Source: UBA2144 sp964506185 (GTDB taxonomy: Bacteria > Patescibacteriota > Gracilibacteria > Peribacterales > Peribacteraceae). Taken from it: 64,000 bases of DNA. The notes under the pieces were generated by a model. The model ran no database searches. It saw only the letters and a program-made list of their open reading frames with translations, and was not told where the DNA came from. The DNA is taken from the NCBI GenBank assembly GCA_964506185.1, contig CAZDKL010000001.1, positions 41,307 through 105,306 of the forward strand. The letters run 5' to 3'. This document shows positions 14,753 to 22,289 of the stretch, piece by piece; within the stretch, counting starts at the first letter, position 1, and each line of letters starts with the position of its first letter. The position numbers and the translations under genes were made by a program.

Positions 14753-16003
14753 TGTACCCTCCCTCCACTCATTCTGGTATTTGACCTGTTCATCAGTCAT
14801 CTCATCATACTCAACGCCAATGGCATCGAGTTGCATCTTCGCAATCTCATTATCAATCTCTGCAGGCAAAGTAATTACTTCGGGCTTAAGCTGACCTTTG
14901 TTTTTGACTAAGTACTCGCAAGCCAAAGTCTGTCCGCAGAAACTCAGACTCATTACTTCCGAAGGATGTCCTTCTGCAGATGCTAAGTTGACGAGCCTTC
15001 CCTCTCCCGCAACGTAAACAACCTTGCCGGACTTCATGAGGTACTCATCCAGGTAATGCCTTACTCTTCGTTTGCGCTTAGCGTTTCTTTCCAGTGCTTC
15101 CATATCTATTTCGTTATCGAAGTGGCCTGAGTTTGCAAGAACAACTCCATCCTTCATCTTTTCCATGTGCTCCATGCGGAAGATATGCTTGTTGCCTGTA
15201 ACTGTAATAAAGATGTCTCCGAGCTCAGCGGCCTTGCTCATTGGCATAACCCTGTATCCATCAGTAGCAGCTTGAAGTGCATTGAATGCGTTTACTTCCG
15301 TAACGATGACGTTAGATCCCAATCCCTTTGCTCTGAGCGCGCATCCTTTTCCGCAGCTTCCGTAACCTCCAACAACAACCGTCTTTCCTGCGAATAGAAT
15401 ATTTGTGGATCTGAGTATTCCATCCATAGTGGACTGACCTGTTCCGTAATAGTTATCGAACAAGTGCTTTGTCTTGTTGTCATTGACCGCGATCATCGGG
15501 TACTTGAGTACTCCTTCTTCTTCCATCGCTCGCAGTCTGATGATTCCCGTTGTGGTCTCTTCGCATCCTCCTATTATGTTTGGGATTAGATCCGGATGCT
15601 TTGTGTGGATCTCTGTAACCAGATCGCATCCGTCATCGATTGTGATATTGGGCTCCGTTTCTATTACAGCATTTAGGAACTTGTAGTAATCCTCTTTGCT
15701 CTCTCCTTTATATGCCCAAACCAGAACTCCTTCCTCCTCTGCCAAAGCAGCTGCAACATCATCCTGCGTGCTAAGTGGATTGCATCCTGTGATTGCTACT
15801 TTAGCTCCTCCGTCTCGCAGAGTTCTGACCAATACTCCCGTTTCTTTTGTAACATGCAGAGCCAAGCCAATAGTTAAACCTTTGAATGGCTTCTCTTTGC
15901 TCATTCGATCCCTGACTTTCATCAAAGCTCCCATTCGCTTCTCCGCGATCTCTAGATTGAGCCTGCCTTGGTCCGCCAAAGATGAATCTGTTACATAGGA
16001 CAT
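14750..16003 (-). CDS. ahcY: Adenosylhomocysteinase
   Basis: It splits S-adenosylhomocysteine into adenosine and homocysteine using bound NAD, and so relieves product inhibition of methyltransferases. The Rossmann NAD site is GGYGSCGKG (about residues 211-219), and substrate residues lie in NDNKTKHLFDNYYGTGQS and AEGHPSEVMSLSF. At 417 residues it is the short form without the ~40-residue insert found in many bacterial and eukaryotic enzymes. The window encodes at least three SAM-dependent methyltransferases that would feed it. A PfkB-family kinase at 17520-18437 could remove the adenosine. Confidence 0.95.
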   Translation of the reverse strand: MSYVTDSSLADQGRLNLEIAEKRMGALMKVRDRMSKEKPFKGLTIGLALHVTKETGVLVRTLRDGGAKVAITGCNPLSTQDDVAAALAEEEGVLVWAYKGESKEDYYKFLNAVIETEPNITIDDGCDLVTEIHTKHPDLIPNIIGGCEETTTGIIRLRAMEEEGVLKYPMIAVNDNKTKHLFDNYYGTGQSTMDGILRSTNILFAGKTVVVGGYGSCGKGCALRAKGLGSNVIVTEVNAFNALQAATDGYRVMPMSKAAELGDIFITVTGNKHIFRMEHMEKMKDGVVLANSGHFDNEIDMEALERNAKRKRRVRHYLDEYLMKSGKVVYVAGEGRLVNLASAEGHPSEVMSLSFCGQTLACEYLVKNKGQLKPEVITLPAEIDNEIAKMQLDAIGVEYDEMTDEQVKYQNEWREGT

Positions 16004-16059
16004 TGGAGCGATAGACTAACAGAATATTGAGTTTGATCAATTAAAAGGTCGACAATTGA

Positions 16060-16160
16060 CACGGGCGCTTCGCGCCCTCTTAACAGTTAACAATTAACTA
16101 TTTGTTGGTTGTTAACTGTTAATTGTTAATTGTTAAAAGCGAGTCCCGCAAGCGCGGGAC
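16060..16160. repeat. GTTAACTGTTAATTG iterated words flanked by GC hairpins
   Basis: A GGGCGC-TTC-GCGCCC hairpin, a tract of taacagttaacaattaac with its mirror gttaactgttaattg, and GTCCCGC-AAGC-GCGGGAC form one mirrored module upstream of ahcY. Confidence 0.7.
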
Positions 16161-16348
16161 GATCGTGTTAACTGTCGTATTAAAACAAACCCGCAACCTG
16201 GGCGAACCATAATTACGGAATCTGTTCTGTCATCAGAAAATAAAATAAATCTTATTAACCGAAGACAACTATAGTATAGCAAACTTTACACATTTTCTCA
16301 ATAGCCTTTTTGAGCCCAGATTTGGAAGTTTCAAGGCGTTTTAAAGGC
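16161..16348. other. AT-rich spacer without a gene
   Basis: No reading frame or strong motif is seen between the repeat block and the hairpin at 16349. Confidence 0.5.
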
Positions 16349-16378
16349 GGGACTTTCCGGAATTATCCGGAAAGTCCC
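16349..16378 (-). terminator. Hairpin GGGACTTTCCGG / CCGGAAAGTCCC
   Basis: A 12-bp perfect stem with a six-base loop lies 30 bases past the stop of the gene at 16409. It is followed by GCCTTTAAAA on the minus strand and TTGTTT on the plus strand, so it may act both ways. Confidence 0.55.
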
Positions 16379-16408
16379 TTGTTTCCCATCGGAGCACTCC
16401 ATTGCTCA

Positions 16409-16669
16409 TTACGACTTGCGTCCGTTCAAGTCCCCCAAAACTCTGCCTGTGGAAATGTGAATAAGGACATCTGCTTCGGTCAACCTGACCCACATGTCAT
16501 CCTCCGAAAGTCCCAGGGCAAGCCCCAACTTCATTCGGATCTGACAGTTGTAAGGTTTCTGCCATCCTCCCCTTTCGATTCCTAGGGTAAGCCGCCGAAT
16601 CCAATTGGCAACACGCCTCTCGATCGGCCAAGCCGGGTACACTTTCCTGCGCATCATTACTTGCGGCAT
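16409..16669 (-). CDS. Small protein of unknown function with a strong SD
   Basis: The 86-residue product is basic in its first half (MRRKVYPAWPIERRVANWIRR) and acidic around GLSEDDMW. I do not recognise it. The start is well supported: AAGGAGA lies six bases before the ATG at 16669. It forms its own unit with a long leader upstream and a hairpin downstream. It belongs to the same class as the units at 10.2-11.3 and 13.7-14.75 kb. Confidence 0.6.
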   Translation of the reverse strand: MPQVMMRRKVYPAWPIERRVANWIRRLTLGIERGGWQKPYNCQIRMKLGLALGLSEDDMWVRLTEADVLIHISTGRVLGDLNGRKS

Positions 16670-16866
16670 CGAACATCTCCTTGCATCCTGGCGTTAAAAA
16701 GGTTTGCGCTCCAACAGGTCCCCGCACCTTTGCACAAAGAAACAGGGACCCATTGGTATCTGTGATGTAAATGAACAAATACAAAAACACCTCCCTGAGG
16801 TGTAAGGGAGGCTGGATACTTATTTAATAATTAATCTAACTACAGCTTCCCTCACCGTCTGTCTTA
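16670..16866 (-). promoter_or_regulatory. Long leader with an internal terminator-like hairpin
   Basis: On the minus strand CCTCCC, a ten-base loop and GGGAGG are followed by TGTTTTTGT (near 16780-16812), about 120 bases before the start at 16669. An alternative pairing ACACCTC-CCT-GAGGTGT uses the same bases. Overlapping alternative stems next to a T-run are what an attenuator looks like. That reading is inference. Confidence 0.4.
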
Positions 16867-16975
16867 ATGACGACGATGCTAAAGAGGCTGATGCAGACGC
16901 TAAGTGGGTTCATTTCGATTAGGGAAACGAATGCGCTTGTAGTTTGTTACAGAAATAAAGTACTCTGTACACACT

Positions 16976-17512
16976 TTGACTGCACGCTTGCAAATTCGGG
17001 AAAAATTCACATTCATAGAATTAGTGATTATTTTCGCTATTGTTACAATAATTGTAGCTGCAGCATTTGTCGCCATTGATCCAGCACGCCGATTGCATAC
17101 TGCTCGCAATACCAACAGATTGGAGGATGTATCATCGATTCTTAATAGTATTACAAAATACCGCAATGACAACGATGGGGTATTACCTTCGACGCCAATC
17201 GCTATTGATTCAAATCCCAATACATTCCAACTCATTGGAAAAAATATTGGAGACTGTGAGAGTGCAACATGCTCAGTTCTAAAAGCAAAACAAATTTCAA
17301 CATCTGACTGCGAAGTGACAGGGCTCTATAGAGATATCCAACCTTACATTGTAAACATTCCTAAAGATCCAAAAGCAAGCAACGAAGATAATACGCGTTA
17401 TTACATTAATAAAGATAGCAATGGCTTTATTACAATCGGAGCTTGCGATGTCGAACCTGAAGGTGCTGGAGGTACTGGTATTAAGCCAAAAATTGAAGTT
17501 ACCGAAAAATAA
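16976..17512 (+). CDS. Type IV pilin-like protein
   Basis: A 178-residue protein has the N-terminal class III (prepilin) pattern FTFIELVIIFAIVTIIVAAA followed by a polar alpha-helix (RLHTARNTNRLEDVSSILNS) and a C-terminal domain with four cysteines (DCESATC, SDC, GACD). The residue before the expected cleavage site is Lys (EKFTFIEL) where prepilin peptidases normally need Gly. The start is a TTG at 16976, since the frame is closed 36 bases upstream and has no ATG. It may be a minor pseudopilin, or cleavage may not occur. No pilus assembly genes are close by. Confidence 0.65.
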   Translation: MTARLQIREKFTFIELVIIFAIVTIIVAAAFVAIDPARRLHTARNTNRLEDVSSILNSITKYRNDNDGVLPSTPIAIDSNPNTFQLIGKNIGDCESATCSVLKAKQISTSDCEVTGLYRDIQPYIVNIPKDPKASNEDNTRYYINKDSNGFITIGACDVEPEGAGGTGIKPKIEVTEK

Positions 17513-17519
17513 AACAGCC

Positions 17520-18437
17520 TTAAGAATCCTCCAACAACGTCCCCTCCTGCTCAACCGCCCTCCTCCCCATCTCGCATCCTTTTTTGCATGAACTAATCAG
17601 ATCCTGACCTTCATTAAGACCCGCAAGAAAACCGGCTCTAAATGCATCACCGGCTCCGGTTGGATTTATAACCTTGTCTGACTTAACAGCTGGAATTAGC
17701 TCAGATCCATCTCGTGTAACCAACAAACATCCCTTGTCACCAAGAGTTATTATAATAATTCCCTCCTCACCTCCTGACCTATTAACCTCCCCACCTAGTA
17801 GGTCAAGCACCCCCTCTTCGTCACAACCAAGTTTCTTCTTAGTTATATCCCATTCATATTCATTAACAATGAGCCCGCAACTCATACTCGTCATCCTTTC
17901 GAAAGCATCATCGCCAAAACTAATTGCCTGCTGACCGGGATCAAAAAATGCCTCCACATTATTTTCCGAGCACCACTCCATTCCCTGAACCATTGCAGTC
18001 GTATCGCGCGCACTGATTATTGCGTAAGAAATTTCGGAAGGATCCATATCATTAGGCCATCGACCATACGAATCTGCACCAGGATGATAGAAAGCAATCT
18101 GATGTTCGGAACTATCGGTATTTATTACCGCAGTTGCAGTCACCTTGTCGGAAACAACCTGAATGCGATCTGTTGATAATCCGACTGATTTAAACTCCTC
18201 CAAATATTCTCCCCCATCTTTTCCAACTGATCCCACTAAGACCGGATCCTGCCCCAAAACCTTGAGGCCCCATGCAATATTCGCTCCCGTACCTCCATAA
18301 TGCTTGGCATAATGAGGTGAGAAATAGGAAACCGAGAGCGCCTCAAGCGCCTGAGGATCGATTGCATCGGCAAATTCGCCGTCATATCCAAGAAGGACGT
18401 CGTATGCGATTGAGCCGGTAACTAGGATCTTGCTCAT
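17520..18437 (-). CDS. PfkB family kinase (adenosine-kinase-like)
   Basis: It is a ribokinase-superfamily sugar or nucleoside kinase. The anion-hole motif NPTGAGDAFRAGFLAG with the catalytic Asp is at about residues 264-279, and the N-terminal GGTGANIAWGLKVLG motif binds the substrate. The length of 305 residues is usual. Near ahcY, a role as adenosine kinase that recycles the adenosine is attractive, but PfkB substrates cannot be read from the sequence. The start is well placed, with TAAGAT six bases before the ATG. It ends seven bases after the convergent pilin gene. Confidence 0.85.
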   Translation of the reverse strand: MSKILVTGSIAYDVLLGYDGEFADAIDPQALEALSVSYFSPHYAKHYGGTGANIAWGLKVLGQDPVLVGSVGKDGGEYLEEFKSVGLSTDRIQVVSDKVTATAVINTDSSEHQIAFYHPGADSYGRWPNDMDPSEISYAIISARDTTAMVQGMEWCSENNVEAFFDPGQQAISFGDDAFERMTSMSCGLIVNEYEWDITKKKLGCDEEGVLDLLGGEVNRSGGEEGIIIITLGDKGCLLVTRDGSELIPAVKSDKVINPTGAGDAFRAGFLAGLNEGQDLISSCKKGCEMGRRAVEQEGTLLEDS

Positions 18438-18443
18438 ACCAAT

Positions 18444-18449
18444 ATCTTA
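18444..18449 (-). promoter_or_regulatory. -10 box TAAGAT of the PfkB gene, 6 nt from ATG
   Basis: On the minus strand TAAGAT, ATTGGT, then the ATG at 18437. No SD is visible. Confidence 0.5.
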
Positions 18450-18503
18450 CAGGCCTACTGCGTTAAAACTAAAATTTAATGCGTAATTTTCGTAGCTCTC
18501 GAC

Positions 18504-18520
18504 CGTCTTTAGTATAGACT
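18504..18520 (+). promoter_or_regulatory. CGTCTTTRGTATAGACT promoter, copy 1
   Basis: It precedes the UDP-glucose dehydrogenase gene, with TAGACT nine bases before the ATG. An almost identical 17-mer precedes the next gene at 19871-19887. Confidence 0.55.
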
Positions 18521-18529
18521 GCTCTCACT

Positions 18530-19840
18530 ATGAAAATAGCTGTAATCGGTACCGGCTATGTCGGCCTTGTTTCCGCCGCATGTTTCGCGGAATTGGGGCA
18601 CGAGGTATTTGGAGTTGATATCGATAAAGAGAAGATTGAGAAGTGCAAGAGAGGCGAAAGCCCGATTTATGAACCGGGGCTGGAAGAGATACTTAAGGAA
18701 GGATTGAGGAACGGCAGGCTTAGTTTTACCACTGATCTTACTGAAGTTCTTTCTGATGTGAAGATCGTCTTCTCTGCAGTAGCAACTCCTCCAGGAGAAG
18801 GATACAAAGCTGACCTGAGGGCTGTATTTACAGTTGCTGAAACTGTGGCACGCCACGCTGATCATGACATTGTTTTTGTAAACAAATCGACCGTCCCAGT
18901 AGGTACCGGGAAACTATGCGAAGAGAAGATTGCCGGGGTTCTTAAAGAAAGAGGAGTCAACTATCAGGTTCCGGTTGTTTCTAATCCGGAATTCCTGCGT
19001 GAAGGAATGGCAGTAAGCGACACAATCATGCCTGACCGTGTTGTCGTCGGTGTTAATCACAACCAGTGGGCAAAAGATCTTATGGAAGAGCTTTACAGGC
19101 CCATTACAAGAGTCGGAAAACCTCTTGTCTTCATGAATCGCGAAAGCTCGGAGATTGTTAAGTACGCAGCTAACTCTCTTTTGGCGACCAAGATCAGTTT
19201 TATAAATATGTTGACCGAAATGACCGAAAAGACAGGTGCAAATATCAGGGACGTTGCACGAGGAGTGGGACTTGATACAAGAATCGGACCCAGATTCCTC
19301 CATGCCGGAATCGGATATGGAGGAAGTTGTTTCCCGAAAGACGTAAAAGCGCTTCTTGCAACCGCATCTGAGCTTGGCATACCCATGGATATCGTTGAAG
19401 CAACTGACCGAATCAATTCAAGACAAAGAAAAAGGTTCTTTAAGCAGATTGTTGACCTGCTTCCTCCTAATTCCAATGTTGGAATACTCGGGCTTTCGTT
19501 CAAACCAAAGACTGATGACATGAGAGAGGCACCGAGCCTTGATCTTATTCCTGAGCTGATCGAAAAGGGGCACAATGTAAAAGTATTTGATCCCGCCGCA
19601 ATGGAAGTAGCTAAGCCTCTCTTGCCGCCTCAGGTAACTTTCTGCAAAGACGCGCTTGAAACGGTAAAAGATGCTGATGCTGTTGCCGTGCTGACTGAGT
19701 GGGATGAGTTTAGAGGCATAGATTTGGTTCAATTGAAGAGTGATATGCGAGGCAACGATTTATTTGATGGCAGAAATGTCTATGAGCCTGATGAAGTACG
19801 CGAGGCAGGACTCCGGTATCATGGAATTGGTATTGGATAA
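18530..19840 (+). CDS. ugd: UDP-glucose 6-dehydrogenase
   Basis: It oxidises UDP-glucose twice to UDP-glucuronate with NAD. GTGYVGLVSAACFAELGH is the N-terminal Rossmann motif, NKSTVPVGTG and NPEFLREG are family motifs, and the catalytic Cys267 is in GYGGSCFPKD. At 436 residues it is full length. It is followed by a likely UDP-glucuronate 4-epimerase, so the pair could supply UDP-glucuronate and UDP-galacturonate for surface glycans. Confidence 0.95.
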   Translation: MKIAVIGTGYVGLVSAACFAELGHEVFGVDIDKEKIEKCKRGESPIYEPGLEEILKEGLRNGRLSFTTDLTEVLSDVKIVFSAVATPPGEGYKADLRAVFTVAETVARHADHDIVFVNKSTVPVGTGKLCEEKIAGVLKERGVNYQVPVVSNPEFLREGMAVSDTIMPDRVVVGVNHNQWAKDLMEELYRPITRVGKPLVFMNRESSEIVKYAANSLLATKISFINMLTEMTEKTGANIRDVARGVGLDTRIGPRFLHAGIGYGGSCFPKDVKALLATASELGIPMDIVEATDRINSRQRKRFFKQIVDLLPPNSNVGILGLSFKPKTDDMREAPSLDLIPELIEKGHNVKVFDPAAMEVAKPLLPPQVTFCKDALETVKDADAVAVLTEWDEFRGIDLVQLKSDMRGNDLFDGRNVYEPDEVREAGLRYHGIGIG

Positions 19841-19870
19841 AACAATCATGTAATTAATCGCATCTTCGTT

Positions 19871-19887
19871 CGTCTTTGGTATAGACT
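19871..19887 (+). promoter_or_regulatory. CGTCTTTRGTATAGACT promoter, copy 2
   Basis: TAGACT lies seven bases before the ATG at 19895. The 17-mer differs from copy 1 at the R position only, which is more similarity than two unrelated promoters need. Confidence 0.55.
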
Positions 19888-19894
19888 ACACACA

Positions 19895-20842
19895 ATGAAA
19901 ATTTTAATTACAGGAGCGGCCGGATTCATTGGGTTTCACACTGCCAAGAAGTTGCTTGAGCGCGGAGACGAAGTTGTCGGCCTCGATAACTTCAGTCCTT
20001 ACTATGATCCTAAACTTAAGGAAGCCAGAGCCGCTCAATTGGACGGTAAGCCGGGCTTTAAAATGATCCGCGGAGATATAACCGATCGCGAAACTGTAAG
20101 AGAAGCAATGAAAGGAGTTGATAGAATCTGCCACCTCGCAGCTTTGGCCGGAGTCAGATACTCGTTTGAGCATCCTGAAGAATATATTTCGAACAATATA
20201 AATGGATTCTTCGAAATTCTGGACGAAGCAAAGCAACAGGAGATTGCAGGTTTGATTTACGCGTCTTCAAGCTCTGTTTACGGAGGGAATGAGAAAGCTC
20301 CTTCGCAGGAAGAGGACAAGGTGGACAACCAACTCTCACTTTATGGAATGACTAAGAAGGATAATGAGCTGATGGCCCACACATATAATCATCTCTACGG
20401 AATTCCTGTAACCGGACTTAGGTTCTTTACGGTTTACGGGGAATGGGGAAGGCCCGATATGGCATTGTTTCTGTTTACTGACGCTATTTTGAATGACAGG
20501 CCCATTGATGTATTTGGGGAAGGCAAGATGCAAAGGGACTTCACATATATTGATGATATTGTTTCCGGAGTAATCGCATCAATTGATAAGAATTACGATG
20601 AAGAGATCTTTAATTTGGGATGCGGAAGAAAAGAAGAGTTGATGGAATACATTTCAACAATAGAAAAAGCTTGCGGAAAAGAAGCTGAGAAGAATTTTAC
20701 GGGAATGCAGCCGGGCGATGTGCGCGTAACTTCAGCTGATATTTCACATGCTCAAGACAAATTAGATTTCGATCCTCAAACCATGATTGATGTTGGTGTT
20801 CCTAAGTTTGTGGAGTGGTACAAGAAGTATTACAACAAGTAA
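19895..20842 (+). CDS. NAD-dependent epimerase, likely UDP-glucuronate 4-epimerase
   Basis: It is an extended short-chain dehydrogenase with GAAGFIGFHTAKKLLERG at the N-terminus and the catalytic YGMTK (Tyr-x3-Lys). The NFSPYYDPKLKEAR segment after the first Rossmann strand resembles the LspL/Cap1J group of UDP-glucuronate 4-epimerases, which usually show NxYYDVxLKxAR. The length of 315 residues and the position after ugd both agree. The product would be UDP-galacturonate. Confidence 0.85.
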   Translation: MKILITGAAGFIGFHTAKKLLERGDEVVGLDNFSPYYDPKLKEARAAQLDGKPGFKMIRGDITDRETVREAMKGVDRICHLAALAGVRYSFEHPEEYISNNINGFFEILDEAKQQEIAGLIYASSSSVYGGNEKAPSQEEDKVDNQLSLYGMTKKDNELMAHTYNHLYGIPVTGLRFFTVYGEWGRPDMALFLFTDAILNDRPIDVFGEGKMQRDFTYIDDIVSGVIASIDKNYDEEIFNLGCGRKEELMEYISTIEKACGKEAEKNFTGMQPGDVRVTSADISHAQDKLDFDPQTMIDVGVPKFVEWYKKYYNK

Positions 20843-21943
20843 TTATTGCTTCTTCCAAGTGATCATCCTATTCATGGAGTAATTCCATAGGACTCCTGTT
20901 AATGCGCCGATAAATACGGCCAAAAGCTCTGTCCACCCTCGTGAGAATAGGAATGTACTCACAGCCCAGATGGCAATAGCTCCGATAACGCATGCTGCAT
21001 TGTATTTTACGAAACCTTTTGCGGCTCCAAGCCCTTTTAATTTCTGGTTTGCGAAAGTCCAGGCATTGTTAAGCAAAAAATTAAACAGGATCGCGGTCTC
21101 CGTCGCTCCAATAACCGCCAAACTGAACCTGAACCCAGCAACGTTTAACTCCTCTCCCCCGCCTATTAATTTTGCATAACCTAAATACGCGGTCATGTGA
21201 ACTCCGACTCCAAGCGTCCCAACAATGCAGAATTTTACAAAGGTAAGAGGTATGAACCTTCCGATTGTGACGTCGTATAAGTACTCCAGAAAGTCTAACT
21301 GAACTTTCCAGCTTAATTTGCTTTCACCATGTATTCGAGTGCTAAATGTGAATGGAAGCTCGACTGCTTGCGTCCCCTTTGGTGCATGGACCAATAGATC
21401 AAGCAGTATTTTGAAGCCTTTTGGATTTAATTTCTCCAAAGCTCCCTCAAATACAGCCCTGTCCAAAGCGAAAAACCCGCTCATGGGATCTTTGACTTTC
21501 ACTTTGCAAAGAGCAAGTGCCATCTTTGTGGCAACTCTGCTTATTAACTGACGGCGCTCATCCCATTCTCCAACGCTTCCTCCCTCAATGTAGCGCGAGC
21601 CGACTGCAAAGCCTTTGTTTTCTCTGACCGCCTTATAAAGTTCCGGTAACAAATTCATATCATGCTGTCCATCCGCATCCATTACTGCAAGTACATCTCC
21701 TTTTGCAGAAAGGAAACCATCAATGACAGCCGAGGAAAGTCCTCGCTTATCAACTCGCCTGATCACATGAACATCATCCATATCTTTGGATACTTCCAAG
21801 CCTATTCTCCACGTCTCATCCGGTGAATTATCGTCCACAATGATTATCTCATGCGGAATATCGCGCAGAACGTCTCTGAGCTTTGGAATAAGCACAGGAA
21901 TATTCTCAGCCTCGTTATATGTAGGCAGTACTACAGAAAGCAT
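20843..21943 (-). CDS. GT2 glycosyltransferase fused to a GtrA domain
   Basis: Residues ~1-230 form a dolichol-phosphate-mannose-synthase-like GT2 domain: MLSVVLPTYNEAENIP, VDDNSPD, the DxD in VMDADGQHD, and PMSGFFALDR. The rest (~240-366) is a GtrA-type four-helix membrane domain that ends NYSMNRMITW. Such proteins make polyprenyl-phosphate sugars and help to move them across the membrane, where GT-C enzymes use them. I start at 21943 (MLSVVLP) and not further upstream. It diverges from the gene at 22005. Its stop is directly behind the epimerase stop. Confidence 0.9.
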   Translation of the reverse strand: MLSVVLPTYNEAENIPVLIPKLRDVLRDIPHEIIIVDDNSPDETWRIGLEVSKDMDDVHVIRRVDKRGLSSAVIDGFLSAKGDVLAVMDADGQHDMNLLPELYKAVRENKGFAVGSRYIEGGSVGEWDERRQLISRVATKMALALCKVKVKDPMSGFFALDRAVFEGALEKLNPKGFKILLDLLVHAPKGTQAVELPFTFSTRIHGESKLSWKVQLDFLEYLYDVTIGRFIPLTFVKFCIVGTLGVGVHMTAYLGYAKLIGGGEELNVAGFRFSLAVIGATETAILFNFLLNNAWTFANQKLKGLGAAKGFVKYNAACVIGAIAIWAVSTFLFSRGWTELLAVFIGALTGVLWNYSMNRMITWKKQ

Positions 21944-21992
21944 CTGACCTAATAATAGCGGTTTTTTGATTATAAAATACAAATATTCCAAT

Positions 21993-21998
21993 TATTAT
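21993..21998 (+). promoter_or_regulatory. -10 box TATTAT, 6 nt before a GTG start
   Basis: TATTAT, then GTCCCT, then GTG at 22005. The spacing selects this start over the upstream codon at 21966. Confidence 0.45.
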
Positions 21999-22004
21999 GT
22001 CCCT

Positions 22005-22289
22005 GTGAAAAAGCTCAATCCCATTATCATCTGTGGCGCCCTAACTGTTCTCTTCAGTCTCCCGTCAATTCTTAAGATTCCAACGGTGATGCCTTTTCTT
22101 GAATCTGAAGTACGCGCAAAAGCACCTAAGGCAATCGATAAACTTAGGAAGGAAGGAATCTGGATGGTTAATACAGATCTAAAGTCAATTACTCAGGATG
22201 AAAAAGGAACATGCTTCCACTTCGATCACAGATATACGCCCGACAACCGACAACCAAAACCCGAAAACCGAACCACCTGCATCCAATGA
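22005..22289 (+). CDS. Small membrane-anchored protein, unknown function
   Basis: The 94-residue product starts at a GTG, has one N-terminal hydrophobic segment (IIICGALTVLFSLPSI) and a soluble part up to TCFHFDH. The last ~18 residues (TPDNRQPKPENRTTCIQ) are translated from an iterated ccgacaacc/ccgaaaacc repeat, so the natural end may be lost. It overlaps the next gene by ATGA, which suggests coupled translation. No family is recognised. Confidence 0.55.
   Translation: MKKLNPIIICGALTVLFSLPSILKIPTVMPFLESEVRAKAPKAIDKLRKEGIWMVNTDLKSITQDEKGTCFHFDHRYTPDNRQPKPENRTTCIQ

Noticed and set aside
16497..16790. Minus-strand frame of 97 codons overlapping the gene at 16409
   Set aside because: It starts within the leader and lacks an SD. 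The 16409 frame has a strong SD and its own terminator.
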